Shown: positions 1-7,526 of the stretch, in pieces
Layout of the letters: each line of letters opens with the position of its first letter
Numbering within the stretch: position 1 is the first letter of the stretch
Source: Bacteroidota bacterium
Lineage (GTDB): Bacteria; Bacteroidota; Bacteroidia; Bacteroidales; Dysgonomonadaceae
Reading direction: 5' to 3'
Assembly (NCBI GenBank): GCA_023388315.1
Contig: JAEWGM010000041.1
Location: 34,505 to 98,504 of the forward strand
DNA: 64,000 bases
Translations under genes and position numbers: made by a program
The notes under the pieces: generated by a model
Database searches by the model: none
Seen by the model: only the letters and a program-made list of their open reading frames with translations
What the model was told of the DNA's origin: nothing

Positions 1-463
1 CGAAGAGGTAAAAGGTTTTACCGTTCGCCCCATCTTCCGCACCGACTCTATGACTTGGAACGAAGTGGAATCCACCAATTTCGTGGACGATGAGATTGTT
101 CTCAATTCCGAAGCCGGAGAAGAACAAACGTCTTATTTTACAGGGTTGGCTTTATCGCGAAAAGTAAAAAACAAGGAGCAAAAAATTATGATATTGGGCG
201 ATGCCGACTGCATTAGCAACGGAGAGCTCTATATGGTGCGCAGGGGCATAGAATCCAGCAACTACACCATAATAAACGGAGGATTTTTCTGGATGTCCGA
301 CGGAGAAGTGCCCATAGACGTTCGCCGCCCTTACGGGCCTGACGATAAAATTCACCTGTCTCAAACCGCTACAAGCGTGTGGACAAACTTCTGGAAATGG
401 GCATTCCCGATAATTTTGTTAATCACATCGGTTATTATTCTTGTGCGGAGAAAAGGACGGTAA
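1..463 (+). CDS. GldG-like ABC system protein, C-terminal part (5' end outside window)
   Basis: The reading frame is open from the first base of the window, so this is the 3' part of a longer gene; an internal ATG at 50 is not a credible start. The visible ~154 residues contain a soluble part that includes ILGDADCISNGEL, followed by one hydrophobic segment near the end (about the last 25 residues) and a short RRKGR tail. This arrangement matches the C-terminus of GldG-family proteins, the auxiliary subunits of Bacteroidetes ABC-2 type export systems, whose large extracytoplasmic domain is closed by a final membrane helix. The ATPase and permease partners would lie upstream, outside the window. 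The assignment rests on remembered family sequence and topology; the exact substrate is unknown. Confidence 0.6.
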   Translation, partial: EEVKGFTVRPIFRTDSMTWNEVESTNFVDDEIVLNSEAGEEQTSYFTGLALSRKVKNKEQKIMILGDADCISNGELYMVRRGIESSNYTIINGGFFWMSDGEVPIDVRRPYGPDDKIHLSQTATSVWTNFWKWAFPIILLITSVIILVRRKGR

Positions 464-521
464 AAAACTGATAACTAATAATAAGAAAAGTTTAACTAAC
501 AGCTTATCAAAATTATAATTA

Positions 522-875
522 CCACGCCTTTCAAGGCGTGGGCAAAAGAATAAGAAATCACAAGGCTTTAGCCAAAAATTTATATTAACGTGAACTCTGG
601 ATAAAAGGTAATTTTAGAATAAGGTAATAATCTTGTTTCCAGTATATTGCCTAAATCTGCGAAGACTGATTGAAATAAATAAGGTTGTATTTTGCAAATT
701 CAAAACCTTATTTCCAATATGTTTTACCTTAGTAGCTTAAAATTACAAAGAGGAAATAACCTTATTGGCTTATTTATCAATACAATAACAGGTTGTTTAA
801 ACGGAACTCAGGTTGTTAAATTTTGGCTAAAGCCCATCATCATGATTGATTTTATCCACGCCATAAATGACGTGG
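522..875. repeat. ORF-less element with inverted hairpin-bearing ends (~354 bp)
   Basis: The left end is a hairpin (ccacgcctttcaaggcgtgg, 522-541), about 20 nt of spacer, then ggctttagccaaaaa (564-578). Read on the other strand, the right end shows the same order: a hairpin (856-875), about 20 nt of spacer, then ggctttagccaaaat (complement of about 820-834). The interior (580-817) has no convincing gene; a 64-codon frame at 692-886 runs through the right hairpin and has no family resemblance. Together with its flanks this fills the gap 464-995. It resembles REP/BIME-like or other non-autonomous hairpin-ended elements, but no transposase is linked to it here. Confidence 0.55.
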
Positions 876-933
876 CAATTGAGTGAACAAAAAATTCTTA
901 TACTTATTTTACTAATAGTGGTTCTCAGAGAAA

Positions 934-987
934 AGTTAGACGTTAACTTTGAACTCTGAACGTTGAACATTAAACTTTGAACATAAC
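934..987. repeat. Degenerate short tandem repeat (gttaac/ttgaac type)
   Basis: Imperfect 7-9 base units such as ttgaactctgaacgttgaac and attaaactttgaac lie directly before the first MutS-like gene. Other intergenic gaps in the window hold repeats of the same kind with different units. Confidence 0.5.
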
Positions 988-995
988 ATCAACCA

Positions 996-2324
996 ATGAG
1001 TTTCACTATCGACAAACAAACCCTCGACGATTTGAATATATTCGGCAAACATGGGCGCAATTCCATTTACACCCTGTTTTGCAATACATATAGTCGGGGG
1101 GGCGCCGCTTTATTGGAAACCATGTTTCGCTATCCGTTAGACAATGCCCGGGAGATAAACAAACGCTCGGCAAAAATAGCGTTCTTCCAGAACTTGGGCA
1201 TCGATTTTCCTTATCAGGGGCATCTGTTCGACGCTGTGGATATGTATTTGAGCAACACCGACGCGAGAACAAAACTTTCTGCCGAGAACAATACCCTGAA
1301 AAGGAAATTCAGAAGCGCCATCGGCGCGGAGAACGAATACGAACAACTTCACAAAGGGGTTCTTTCTCTGATCGAGATTATCAACATATCCAAGGAATTT
1401 ATTCGTCAAATCAAGCAGCAGCCCAATCATACTCATTACGATGATATCGATTCTTTCGAAACTATTTTCCGTGAATCAAATCTCGATTGGACTGAATCCG
1501 AAAAAGGCAAAAAACGATTAAGCTATACGGAAACATCGGATTATGACAAGATTCTCCGCTACGATGAAAATGCCAATATGCACAAGCTGTTGGATTTAAT
1601 CTATCATCTCGACATCTACGTTTCCGTGGGAAAAACGGCAAAGAAAAACCGATTCGTTTTCGCGCAGGCTGTCGATACGGACGAAAACACATTAGACATA
1701 AAAGGCGTGTTTCATCCCTATGTGCCTAACGCGGTAAGCAACAATCTCTATATCGACAAAAACAGCAATGTGGTTTTTCTCACCGGTGCCAATATGGCGG
1801 GAAAATCCACATTTATGAAATCGTTGGGCATTGCCGTTTTTCTGGCGCATGTGGGATTTCCGCTGCCGGCGGAATCGATGGTTTTTAGTGTTCAAGACGG
1901 TTTATACACTACCATCAACCTTCCCGATAATCTTAATATGGGTTACAGCCACTTTTACACGGAAGTGATGCGCCTGAAAAAAGTAGCGCGCGAAGTAGCC
2001 AAGGATAAAAAGTATTTCGTGATTTTCGATGAATTGTTTCGCGGAACAAACGTAAAAGACGCCTACGACGCTACGGTAGCCATTTCGGAAGCTTTTTCGA
2101 AGCGATTTAAAAGCACGTTTGTAATCTCTACCCACATTATCGAGGCGGGAGAGGTTTTAAGCAAGCGGTGTGAAAATCTTCAATGTGTATATTTACCCAC
2201 CGAAATGGACAACGGCACGCCGGTGTATACCTATAAACTTCGGCAAGGAATTACCGCCGACCGCCACGGAATGGTGATTATACAAAATGAAAAGATTCTC
2301 GACATTCTTAACAAGCAAAACTAA
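996..2324 (+). CDS. MutS-related DNA mismatch repair-like ATPase, copy 1
   Basis: A 442-residue protein made of the MutS lever/clamp-like region followed by the MutS ATPase domain. Around residues 262-272 it carries a P-loop of MutS type (GANMAGKST), then a signature-like SHFYTEV, a Walker B (FVIFDELFRGTN) and a switch motif (ISTH). Full-length MutS has about 850-900 residues; the N-terminal mismatch-binding and connector domains are missing, and there is no Smr nuclease tail. It is therefore probably not the canonical repair MutS but one of the short MutS-like proteins of Bacteroidetes, whose role is not established. The ATG at 996 is the first start in the frame. The next gene, 6 bp downstream, is a paralog, so the two are probably co-transcribed and may form a heterodimer (inference). 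Confidence 0.85.
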   Translation: MSFTIDKQTLDDLNIFGKHGRNSIYTLFCNTYSRGGAALLETMFRYPLDNAREINKRSAKIAFFQNLGIDFPYQGHLFDAVDMYLSNTDARTKLSAENNTLKRKFRSAIGAENEYEQLHKGVLSLIEIINISKEFIRQIKQQPNHTHYDDIDSFETIFRESNLDWTESEKGKKRLSYTETSDYDKILRYDENANMHKLLDLIYHLDIYVSVGKTAKKNRFVFAQAVDTDENTLDIKGVFHPYVPNAVSNNLYIDKNSNVVFLTGANMAGKSTFMKSLGIAVFLAHVGFPLPAESMVFSVQDGLYTTINLPDNLNMGYSHFYTEVMRLKKVAREVAKDKKYFVIFDELFRGTNVKDAYDATVAISEAFSKRFKSTFVISTHIIEAGEVLSKRCENLQCVYLPTEMDNGTPVYTYKLRQGITADRHGMVIIQNEKILDILNKQN

Positions 2325-2330
2325 TCCGTT

Positions 2331-3662
2331 ATGGACTTTTATACAGACAAGCAGACGTTAGACGATTTAAATATTCTTGGCAAATACACGAGCAATTCCG
2401 TATTCTCCATTTTCAACACTGTTGTTACAAAAGGCGGAGAAAGGCTGCTCGATAAGTTTTTCCACGAACCGCTCAATAATCCGGAAACGATAAACGAGCG
2501 TAGCCGATTGTTTCGTTTTTTTCAAAAAAGAAAAGATTCTTTTCCGATTGACAAAACCGCTTTTCAAACAGCCGAACAGTATATCAACCATACGGATTAT
2601 CCAAATACCCTGACGGCTTGGATAAATTCGCTAAGAATAAAAGTTTTAGACTATTTGGGGCTTGACAAAGAGTATCGCCTGATGCAGGAAGGCTTGACGG
2701 CCACCGTAAAAGTGTTGAAAAGCCTGCGAGCATTTTCGGAAAACATCGAAAATAGTGACACCGAAAACTTGTATTCGGCAAAATGTGCGGTTATCAAATC
2801 TACGTTGGAAGATAAGCGGTTGTCGTGGCTCAACCATTTCACCGCCGATAAAAAAATCACCTTACTTCATTTTGCAAAATACGACCATGTTTTACGCTTT
2901 GTTTTAAAAGATAAAATAGCCAAGCTGATCGATATAATTTACGACATCGATGTAAATATCGCCGTGGCAAACGTAGCCGAAAAACGTGGTTTTGGATATG
3001 CCTCGGCGCAAGGGAAAGACCCCAACCATTTGCTCTTGGAAGGTTTGTTCCATCCGGCCGTAAAAAACGCGGTTGATAACAACGTTTTGTTTACTGAAGA
3101 CAAGAATGTTATTTTCCTCACCGGCGCCAATATGGCGGGAAAATCAACCCTGATGAAAGCGCTGGGAGTTGCCTTGTATTTGGCACACATGGGCTTTCCG
3201 GTTCCGGCAAAAAAAATGGAATTTTCGGTAAAAGACGGCATGTACACCTCCATCAATGTGCCCGACAACCTGAATATGGGCTACAGCCATTTTTATGCCG
3301 AAGTGCTGCGCGTAAAAACCGTTGCCGAGGCGGTGTCATCAAAAAAACGCCTGTTTATTATTTTCGACGAATTGTTTAAAGGAACCAACGTGAAAGACGC
3401 GTACGACGCCACAGTGGCTATTACCGACGCGTTTTCTAAAAAGCCGAACAGCACTTTCCTTATCTCCACCCACATAATGGAAGCGGGCGAAACGCTGAAG
3501 GAGAAAACCGATAACATCAAGTTCTTGTTTCTGCCTACCGATATGGACGGGGTTGTTCCGGTGTATCCCTACAAGTTACGAGAGGGCATTACCGATGACC
3601 GACACGGGATGATTATTATCAACAACGAAAAAATCATCGAGATAATTAATGGGGAATGCTAA
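2331..3662 (+). CDS. MutS-related DNA mismatch repair-like ATPase, copy 2
   Basis: A 443-residue paralog of the preceding gene, with the same domain content and length. It begins with a near-identical N-terminal motif (DKQTLDDLNILGKY versus DKQTLDDLNIFGKH) and repeats the P-loop GANMAGKST, SHFYAEV, FIIFDELFKGTN and ISTHIMEAGE. By eye the two copies are roughly half identical, higher in the ATPase domain, which points to an old tandem duplication rather than a recent one. Both copies keep the ATPase motifs, so neither looks like a dead partner. As in copy 1, the mismatch-recognition domain is absent. A downstream promoter for the next gene starts shortly after this gene ends. Confidence 0.85.
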   Translation: MDFYTDKQTLDDLNILGKYTSNSVFSIFNTVVTKGGERLLDKFFHEPLNNPETINERSRLFRFFQKRKDSFPIDKTAFQTAEQYINHTDYPNTLTAWINSLRIKVLDYLGLDKEYRLMQEGLTATVKVLKSLRAFSENIENSDTENLYSAKCAVIKSTLEDKRLSWLNHFTADKKITLLHFAKYDHVLRFVLKDKIAKLIDIIYDIDVNIAVANVAEKRGFGYASAQGKDPNHLLLEGLFHPAVKNAVDNNVLFTEDKNVIFLTGANMAGKSTLMKALGVALYLAHMGFPVPAKKMEFSVKDGMYTSINVPDNLNMGYSHFYAEVLRVKTVAEAVSSKKRLFIIFDELFKGTNVKDAYDATVAITDAFSKKPNSTFLISTHIMEAGETLKEKTDNIKFLFLPTDMDGVVPVYPYKLREGITDDRHGMIIINNEKIIEIINGEC

Positions 3663-3725
3663 TTTCCCTTTTTTTTGTCCTTATTTTTACCAAAACCAAA
3701 ACCAATTGGCAAATTGCCGCGGAAA

Positions 3726-3757
3726 GTTGAATTTTTTTTCTTTTCTGTGTACATTTG
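3726..3757 (+). promoter_or_regulatory. Bacteroidetes-type promoter for the LOG-family gene
   Basis: An exact -7 box tacatttg (3750-3757) fits TAnnTTTG, and gttg at 3726-3729 is a partial -33 TTTG about 20 bp upstream. Transcription would start near 3764, so the gene downstream cannot begin at the ATG at 3649; ATG 3820 is the first suitable start. Confidence 0.55.
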
Positions 3758-3819
3758 TGTTGATATTCGTAAACGTTTACGTGGAACGAAGAATAAGAGA
3801 AAATAAAATTAAGCAATCC

Positions 3820-4917
3820 ATGCAACAATTCGATACAATACATAAACTAAAAGAGTTTTTACAAGTTTCTGAGGTAAAGGAAATTGCCATTCAATCCTTA
3901 GATTTAACGCAGATAGAGGAGCAGATGCTATCGGTGCATTTTTCACGATGTCTTTTCTTAGGCTGCACCATGTCCTCGAAATTGTTGCACCATCTCTTGC
4001 CCGAAAACTTTATTTTTCCGGTGTTGGATGTGCCTTTCAATGCTTATCCCAACAATCTTTACAACAAAGACACGCTGTACAACGATTTCGATTATCGCAA
4101 GCCCGAAACCTACCTGAAAACCAAAGACAAAATCGTATACGATTATTTCAAAAACTCGCTCATCAACCTTTCCATAAAAGACTCGTTGGCACAACGCCTT
4201 CACGACCACTCCATTACTGATTCGCTGCACGAATACATTTCACGTTTCGATGAACGGAAAGTGGTTGCCATTATGGGCGGGCACAAAATAAAACGCGACG
4301 AATCCATGTATTTGCAAGTTACCCGCTTGTCGAAATCGCTTGCCGAGAAAGGTTACCTGATGCTCTCGGGTGGTGGCCCCGGCGCCATGGAAGCCACGCA
4401 CGTGGGCGCCTGGATGGCCGGAAGAAGCGACAAGGATTTACTGGATGCCATCGCCATTTTGAGCGAAGCGCCCGTTTATTCCGATGAAAATTGGCTCGGA
4501 TCCGCGTTTAGAGTAATGGAACTGTTTCCCGATCCCGCGTTCGATAGTTTGGGAATTCCCACGTGGCATTACGGCCACGAACTGCCCACGCCGTTCGCTA
4601 CGCAAATTGCCAAATATTTCGAGAACAGTGTACGCGAAGAAGGCCTGCTTGCTCTTGCCAAAGGCGGTGTGATTTTCACGCCGGGCAGCGCCGGAACGAT
4701 GCAAGAAGTGTTTCAGGATTTGGCGCAAAACCATTACGAATCATATGGCTATGCCAGTCCGATGATTTTTCTGAACATTGAGTTTTGGACCAAAAGCCGC
4801 CCCATTTACCCCATCATCCAAGAAATGTCTGACCGCGGCGACCTGCTCAACCTCAATTTAGGTTTGTACGATGAGAATGAAGAGGTGATAGCGCATTTGG
4901 AGAAGTTTTCAGGGTGA
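3820..4917 (+). CDS. LOG-family (lysine decarboxylase-like fold) Rossmann protein
   Basis: A 365-residue protein of the LOG/TIGR00730-like superfamily. Enzymes of this fold act as cytokinin-type phosphoribohydrolases or, in the longer PpnN type, cleave nucleoside monophosphates. Visible features are a glycine-rich nucleotide-binding loop (LSGGGPGAMEA) in the middle and, further on, TPGSAGTMQE, which corresponds to the catalytic PGGxGTxxE motif with the second Gly replaced by Ser. The ~150-residue N-terminal extension and total length are closer to PpnN-like proteins than to small LOG proteins. The start at 3820 is chosen because an upstream frame extension (from 3649) overlaps the previous gene and precedes the predicted promoter. 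A role in nucleotide turnover is an inference from the family. Confidence 0.75.
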   Translation: MQQFDTIHKLKEFLQVSEVKEIAIQSLDLTQIEEQMLSVHFSRCLFLGCTMSSKLLHHLLPENFIFPVLDVPFNAYPNNLYNKDTLYNDFDYRKPETYLKTKDKIVYDYFKNSLINLSIKDSLAQRLHDHSITDSLHEYISRFDERKVVAIMGGHKIKRDESMYLQVTRLSKSLAEKGYLMLSGGGPGAMEATHVGAWMAGRSDKDLLDAIAILSEAPVYSDENWLGSAFRVMELFPDPAFDSLGIPTWHYGHELPTPFATQIAKYFENSVREEGLLALAKGGVIFTPGSAGTMQEVFQDLAQNHYESYGYASPMIFLNIEFWTKSRPIYPIIQEMSDRGDLLNLNLGLYDENEEVIAHLEKFSG

Positions 4918-5018
4918 AGTTAGAAGGGTTAAAAATTGAATTAGGCATTTATGCGGATATTCATTTCATAAAAATTAAAACAGTTTCTTAAAGTAATTAA
5001 TAGGAATTTAGATACAAA

Positions 5019-6239
5019 ATGATGCAATACAAAACGTTTATATTGTTGGGATTTTTTCTTGTGTGGGGATTAATCTCTTCCGCCCAACCGCTTCCCACCG
5101 CTTCTCCCGAACAAGTGGGAATGAGTTCGAAACAATTGGCGAATGCCGACCGTATTATTGAAAAAGCCATTGACAACAAAGAAATACCCGGCGCGGTGTT
5201 GGCGGTGGTAAAAGATGGAAAAATGGCTTACCTGAAAGCTTACGGCAATAAGCAGGTTATTCCATCCGTGCAAAAGATGGATGTAAACACCGTTTTTGAC
5301 TTGGCGTCGCTCACCAAACCCATTGCCACGGCCATGTCGGCGATGGTGTTGGTAGAACGCGGCGAATTGCGCCTGTTAGACAAAGTGAATTTGTTCATTC
5401 CCAATTTCGTGCCGTGGCGAGGGCCCAATAACACAAGCAAAGATATCCGCGTGATTGATTTAATGACGCACACCTCGGGATTGCCATCGTATGCAAGCGT
5501 GAGTGAGTTGCAAAAGAAGTACGGCGCGCCCAATCCCAATGGGATGATGGATTACATTTCTACGTGGCGCCGCGATTTTGAGCCTCAAACGGATTTCAGA
5601 TACAGTTGCTTGAATTACATTACATTACAACGAATTATCGAAACCATCAGCAAACAGAATTTGCGCGACTTTGCCAAACAAAACATTTTTGATGTGCTGG
5701 GAATGCATCACACCGATTTTCAACCGAAAGGGGAAACCTTGCAGCGCACGGCGCCCACCGAGAAAATGCCCGACGGCACCTTGTTGAAAGGAATCGTGCA
5801 CGATCCGCTGGCGCGGGTGATGAACGGTGGAATTTCGGGCAACGCCGGCTTGTTTTCCGATGCCAACGATTTGGCCATTTTGGCCGCGGCGCTGCTAAAC
5901 AATGGTGAATACAACGGTAAACGCGTGCTTAGCCCGCTGGGCGTGAAAGCCATGCGCACCGTGCCGCGCAATGTGGCCGATTTGGGGCGCACGCCGGGTT
6001 GGGATGTGTTTACGGCTTACGCGTCAAACAACGGCGACTTGCTTGGCCCAAACACGTACGGACACACGGGTTACACCGGTACATCTATGGTAATTGACCC
6101 CGATAATAACATCGCGGTAATTTTTCTCACCAACCGCGCGCATCCCGATGACGGGGGTGAAATTGTACGCCTGCGCTCATTGGTGGCCAATGTGGTGGCG
6201 GCAGCCATTATTGCAAATACTCCGCCACATTTCCGCTGA
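5019..6239 (+). CDS. Exported serine hydrolase, class C beta-lactamase/esterase family
   Basis: A 406-residue protein with an N-terminal signal peptide (hydrophobic stretch ending near SSAQP) and the penicillin-binding/beta-lactamase class C fold. The nucleophile motif SxxK is SLTK, the second motif YxN is YSCLN, and a HTGYTGTS segment near the C-terminus stands in the position of the KTG-type motif. Such proteins act in the periplasm on peptide or ester bonds, often of cell-wall material; actual antibiotic hydrolysis is not implied. Its sequence strongly resembles the C-terminal half of the GH3 fusion protein at 18290-21262 (shared ISGNAGLFS and HTGYTG motifs). The 3' end overlaps the convergent tolC-like gene by 32 bp. 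The start is the first of two adjacent ATGs (5019 and 5022). Confidence 0.8.
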   Translation: MMQYKTFILLGFFLVWGLISSAQPLPTASPEQVGMSSKQLANADRIIEKAIDNKEIPGAVLAVVKDGKMAYLKAYGNKQVIPSVQKMDVNTVFDLASLTKPIATAMSAMVLVERGELRLLDKVNLFIPNFVPWRGPNNTSKDIRVIDLMTHTSGLPSYASVSELQKKYGAPNPNGMMDYISTWRRDFEPQTDFRYSCLNYITLQRIIETISKQNLRDFAKQNIFDVLGMHHTDFQPKGETLQRTAPTEKMPDGTLLKGIVHDPLARVMNGGISGNAGLFSDANDLAILAAALLNNGEYNGKRVLSPLGVKAMRTVPRNVADLGRTPGWDVFTAYASNNGDLLGPNTYGHTGYTGTSMVIDPDNNIAVIFLTNRAHPDDGGEIVRLRSLVANVVAAAIIANTPPHFR

Positions 6240-7524
6240 TTTGCAGTAAAGAAATTTCGTATAACTTGGTGCGATATTGCGCTGTAATTAACCGGTCTTC
6301 GGCCTCAAGCAAACTGTTTTGCGCTTCACGCAATTCCAAGCCCGAAAGGTCGCCCAAGCGGTATCTTTCCATTGCAATTTCGTAGTTTATGCGCGCGTTT
6401 TCAAGGCTTTCTTTTTCCAGTTGAGCCAATTGAATGTTGTTGTGATAAGCCATCCACATACTGGCGAAATCGCTTTCCAGCGCCAAGATTTGCTTTTCAA
6501 TTTCCAATTGCCGGTTTTCAATCACAATTTGCGCGTTGCGCTGCTCTCTGCTTCGGTTGAACCCGTCAAAAATGGTGTATCCCAACGTGAGTCCCACTTG
6601 TGGCCCCCAATTGCGTTGCTTGTCAAAACTTCCCTTGTTGTAATTAAAATGCGTGAAGCCATACCCCGCGTTCAGCCTCAGATAGGGAAAGTTGCGGCTT
6701 TGCAGGGATTTTAAATCGAGTTCGCTCAGCGTTTTGCTTTTTTCCGTTAATTGCAGCACTTTGTTAAGTTGCAGAAGATCATTGTGGAGCGTTGCTTTTG
6801 CCGGCATTGTTTTAAAATGAATGGCGCTGTCTGCGGTAACAATGGGGTTTTCCACGTTTTCCATTCCCATCATTTCATTTAAATTAATTCGCGATGTATA
6901 AACCACTTCCTGTTGTTGAATGAGTCGCGAGCTGTCGGCATTAAAATCCACACGGGCTTGTTGAAGGTCGAGGCGGGAGAGCGAACCGATTTGGTATCGT
7001 GCTTCCACAATGCGCAAACGCTCTCGAGATAATTCCACGGCGTATTTCAAATTTTTCAACCTAATTTCGTGCTGAATGTAGTTGTAATACTCTGCCGATA
7101 AATTGGCAATGAAATTTTCCACGGCCAATTGAGTGTTTAATTCGCCCACGGTTTGTAGTTCCTGCAACCGCTGATAATTGGTTTGCACGCGAAACCCTTC
7201 AAAAATTGTCCAGTTCAAATCCACACCGGCATCCAGCGCATGCGTGTTGGAGTTGCGGGTGGTGATTTTTTCATCTCCGTCCATCGGAAACTGATCGATA
7301 TTGTTGTTTCTGAAAGAGGTGCCCGCGTTGGCACTCAGGGTTGGTAAAAAACCGGCATTCCCGAGGGTGACGTTGTTATCCGAAATTTGCTCCTCGTTTC
7401 GTACAATTCGTAAGTCGTAATTGTTTTGTAAACCGATACGCAAACACTCTTGCAAGTCCATCACGGTTTGCGCCTTCACTAAAAACGGAAACAAAACAAA
7501 CAATATAATCGATAGTTGTTTCAT
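6208..7524 (-). CDS. TolC-family outer membrane efflux protein
   Basis: A 438-residue protein with a signal peptide (ending near LVKAQ) and the two-fold repeated, helix-rich organisation of outer membrane efflux proteins; an LGDLSGLELREAQN segment lies near the C-terminus. It would form the outer membrane channel of the tripartite pump encoded just upstream (RND pump and periplasmic adaptor). It is the last gene of that leftward operon, 2 bp after the pump gene. Its terminal codons overlap the convergent serine hydrolase gene by 32 bp, so the operon must terminate inside or beyond that gene. Confidence 0.85.
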   Translation of the reverse strand: MKQLSIILFVLFPFLVKAQTVMDLQECLRIGLQNNYDLRIVRNEEQISDNNVTLGNAGFLPTLSANAGTSFRNNNIDQFPMDGDEKITTRNSNTHALDAGVDLNWTIFEGFRVQTNYQRLQELQTVGELNTQLAVENFIANLSAEYYNYIQHEIRLKNLKYAVELSRERLRIVEARYQIGSLSRLDLQQARVDFNADSSRLIQQQEVVYTSRINLNEMMGMENVENPIVTADSAIHFKTMPAKATLHNDLLQLNKVLQLTEKSKTLSELDLKSLQSRNFPYLRLNAGYGFTHFNYNKGSFDKQRNWGPQVGLTLGYTIFDGFNRSREQRNAQIVIENRQLEIEKQILALESDFASMWMAYHNNIQLAQLEKESLENARINYEIAMERYRLGDLSGLELREAQNSLLEAEDRLITAQYRTKLYEISLLQISGNVAEYLQ

Positions 7525-7526
7525 TA

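Noticed and set aside
692..886. 64-codon frame in the 464-995 gap
   Set aside because: It runs across the inverted-repeat end of the element, with no family resemblance or promoter.
996..3662. Calling the MutS-like pair mutS
   Set aside because: Both lack the mismatch-recognition and connector domains and are half the length of MutS, so the symbol would mislead.
3649..3819. N-terminal extension of the LOG-family gene
   Set aside because: It overlaps the MutS-like gene, precedes the predicted transcript start, and is low-complexity and non-conserved.
5019..6239. Antibiotic-resistance beta-lactamase
   Set aside because: The class C fold alone does not show this; chromosomal serine hydrolases of this type are mostly esterases or peptidases.
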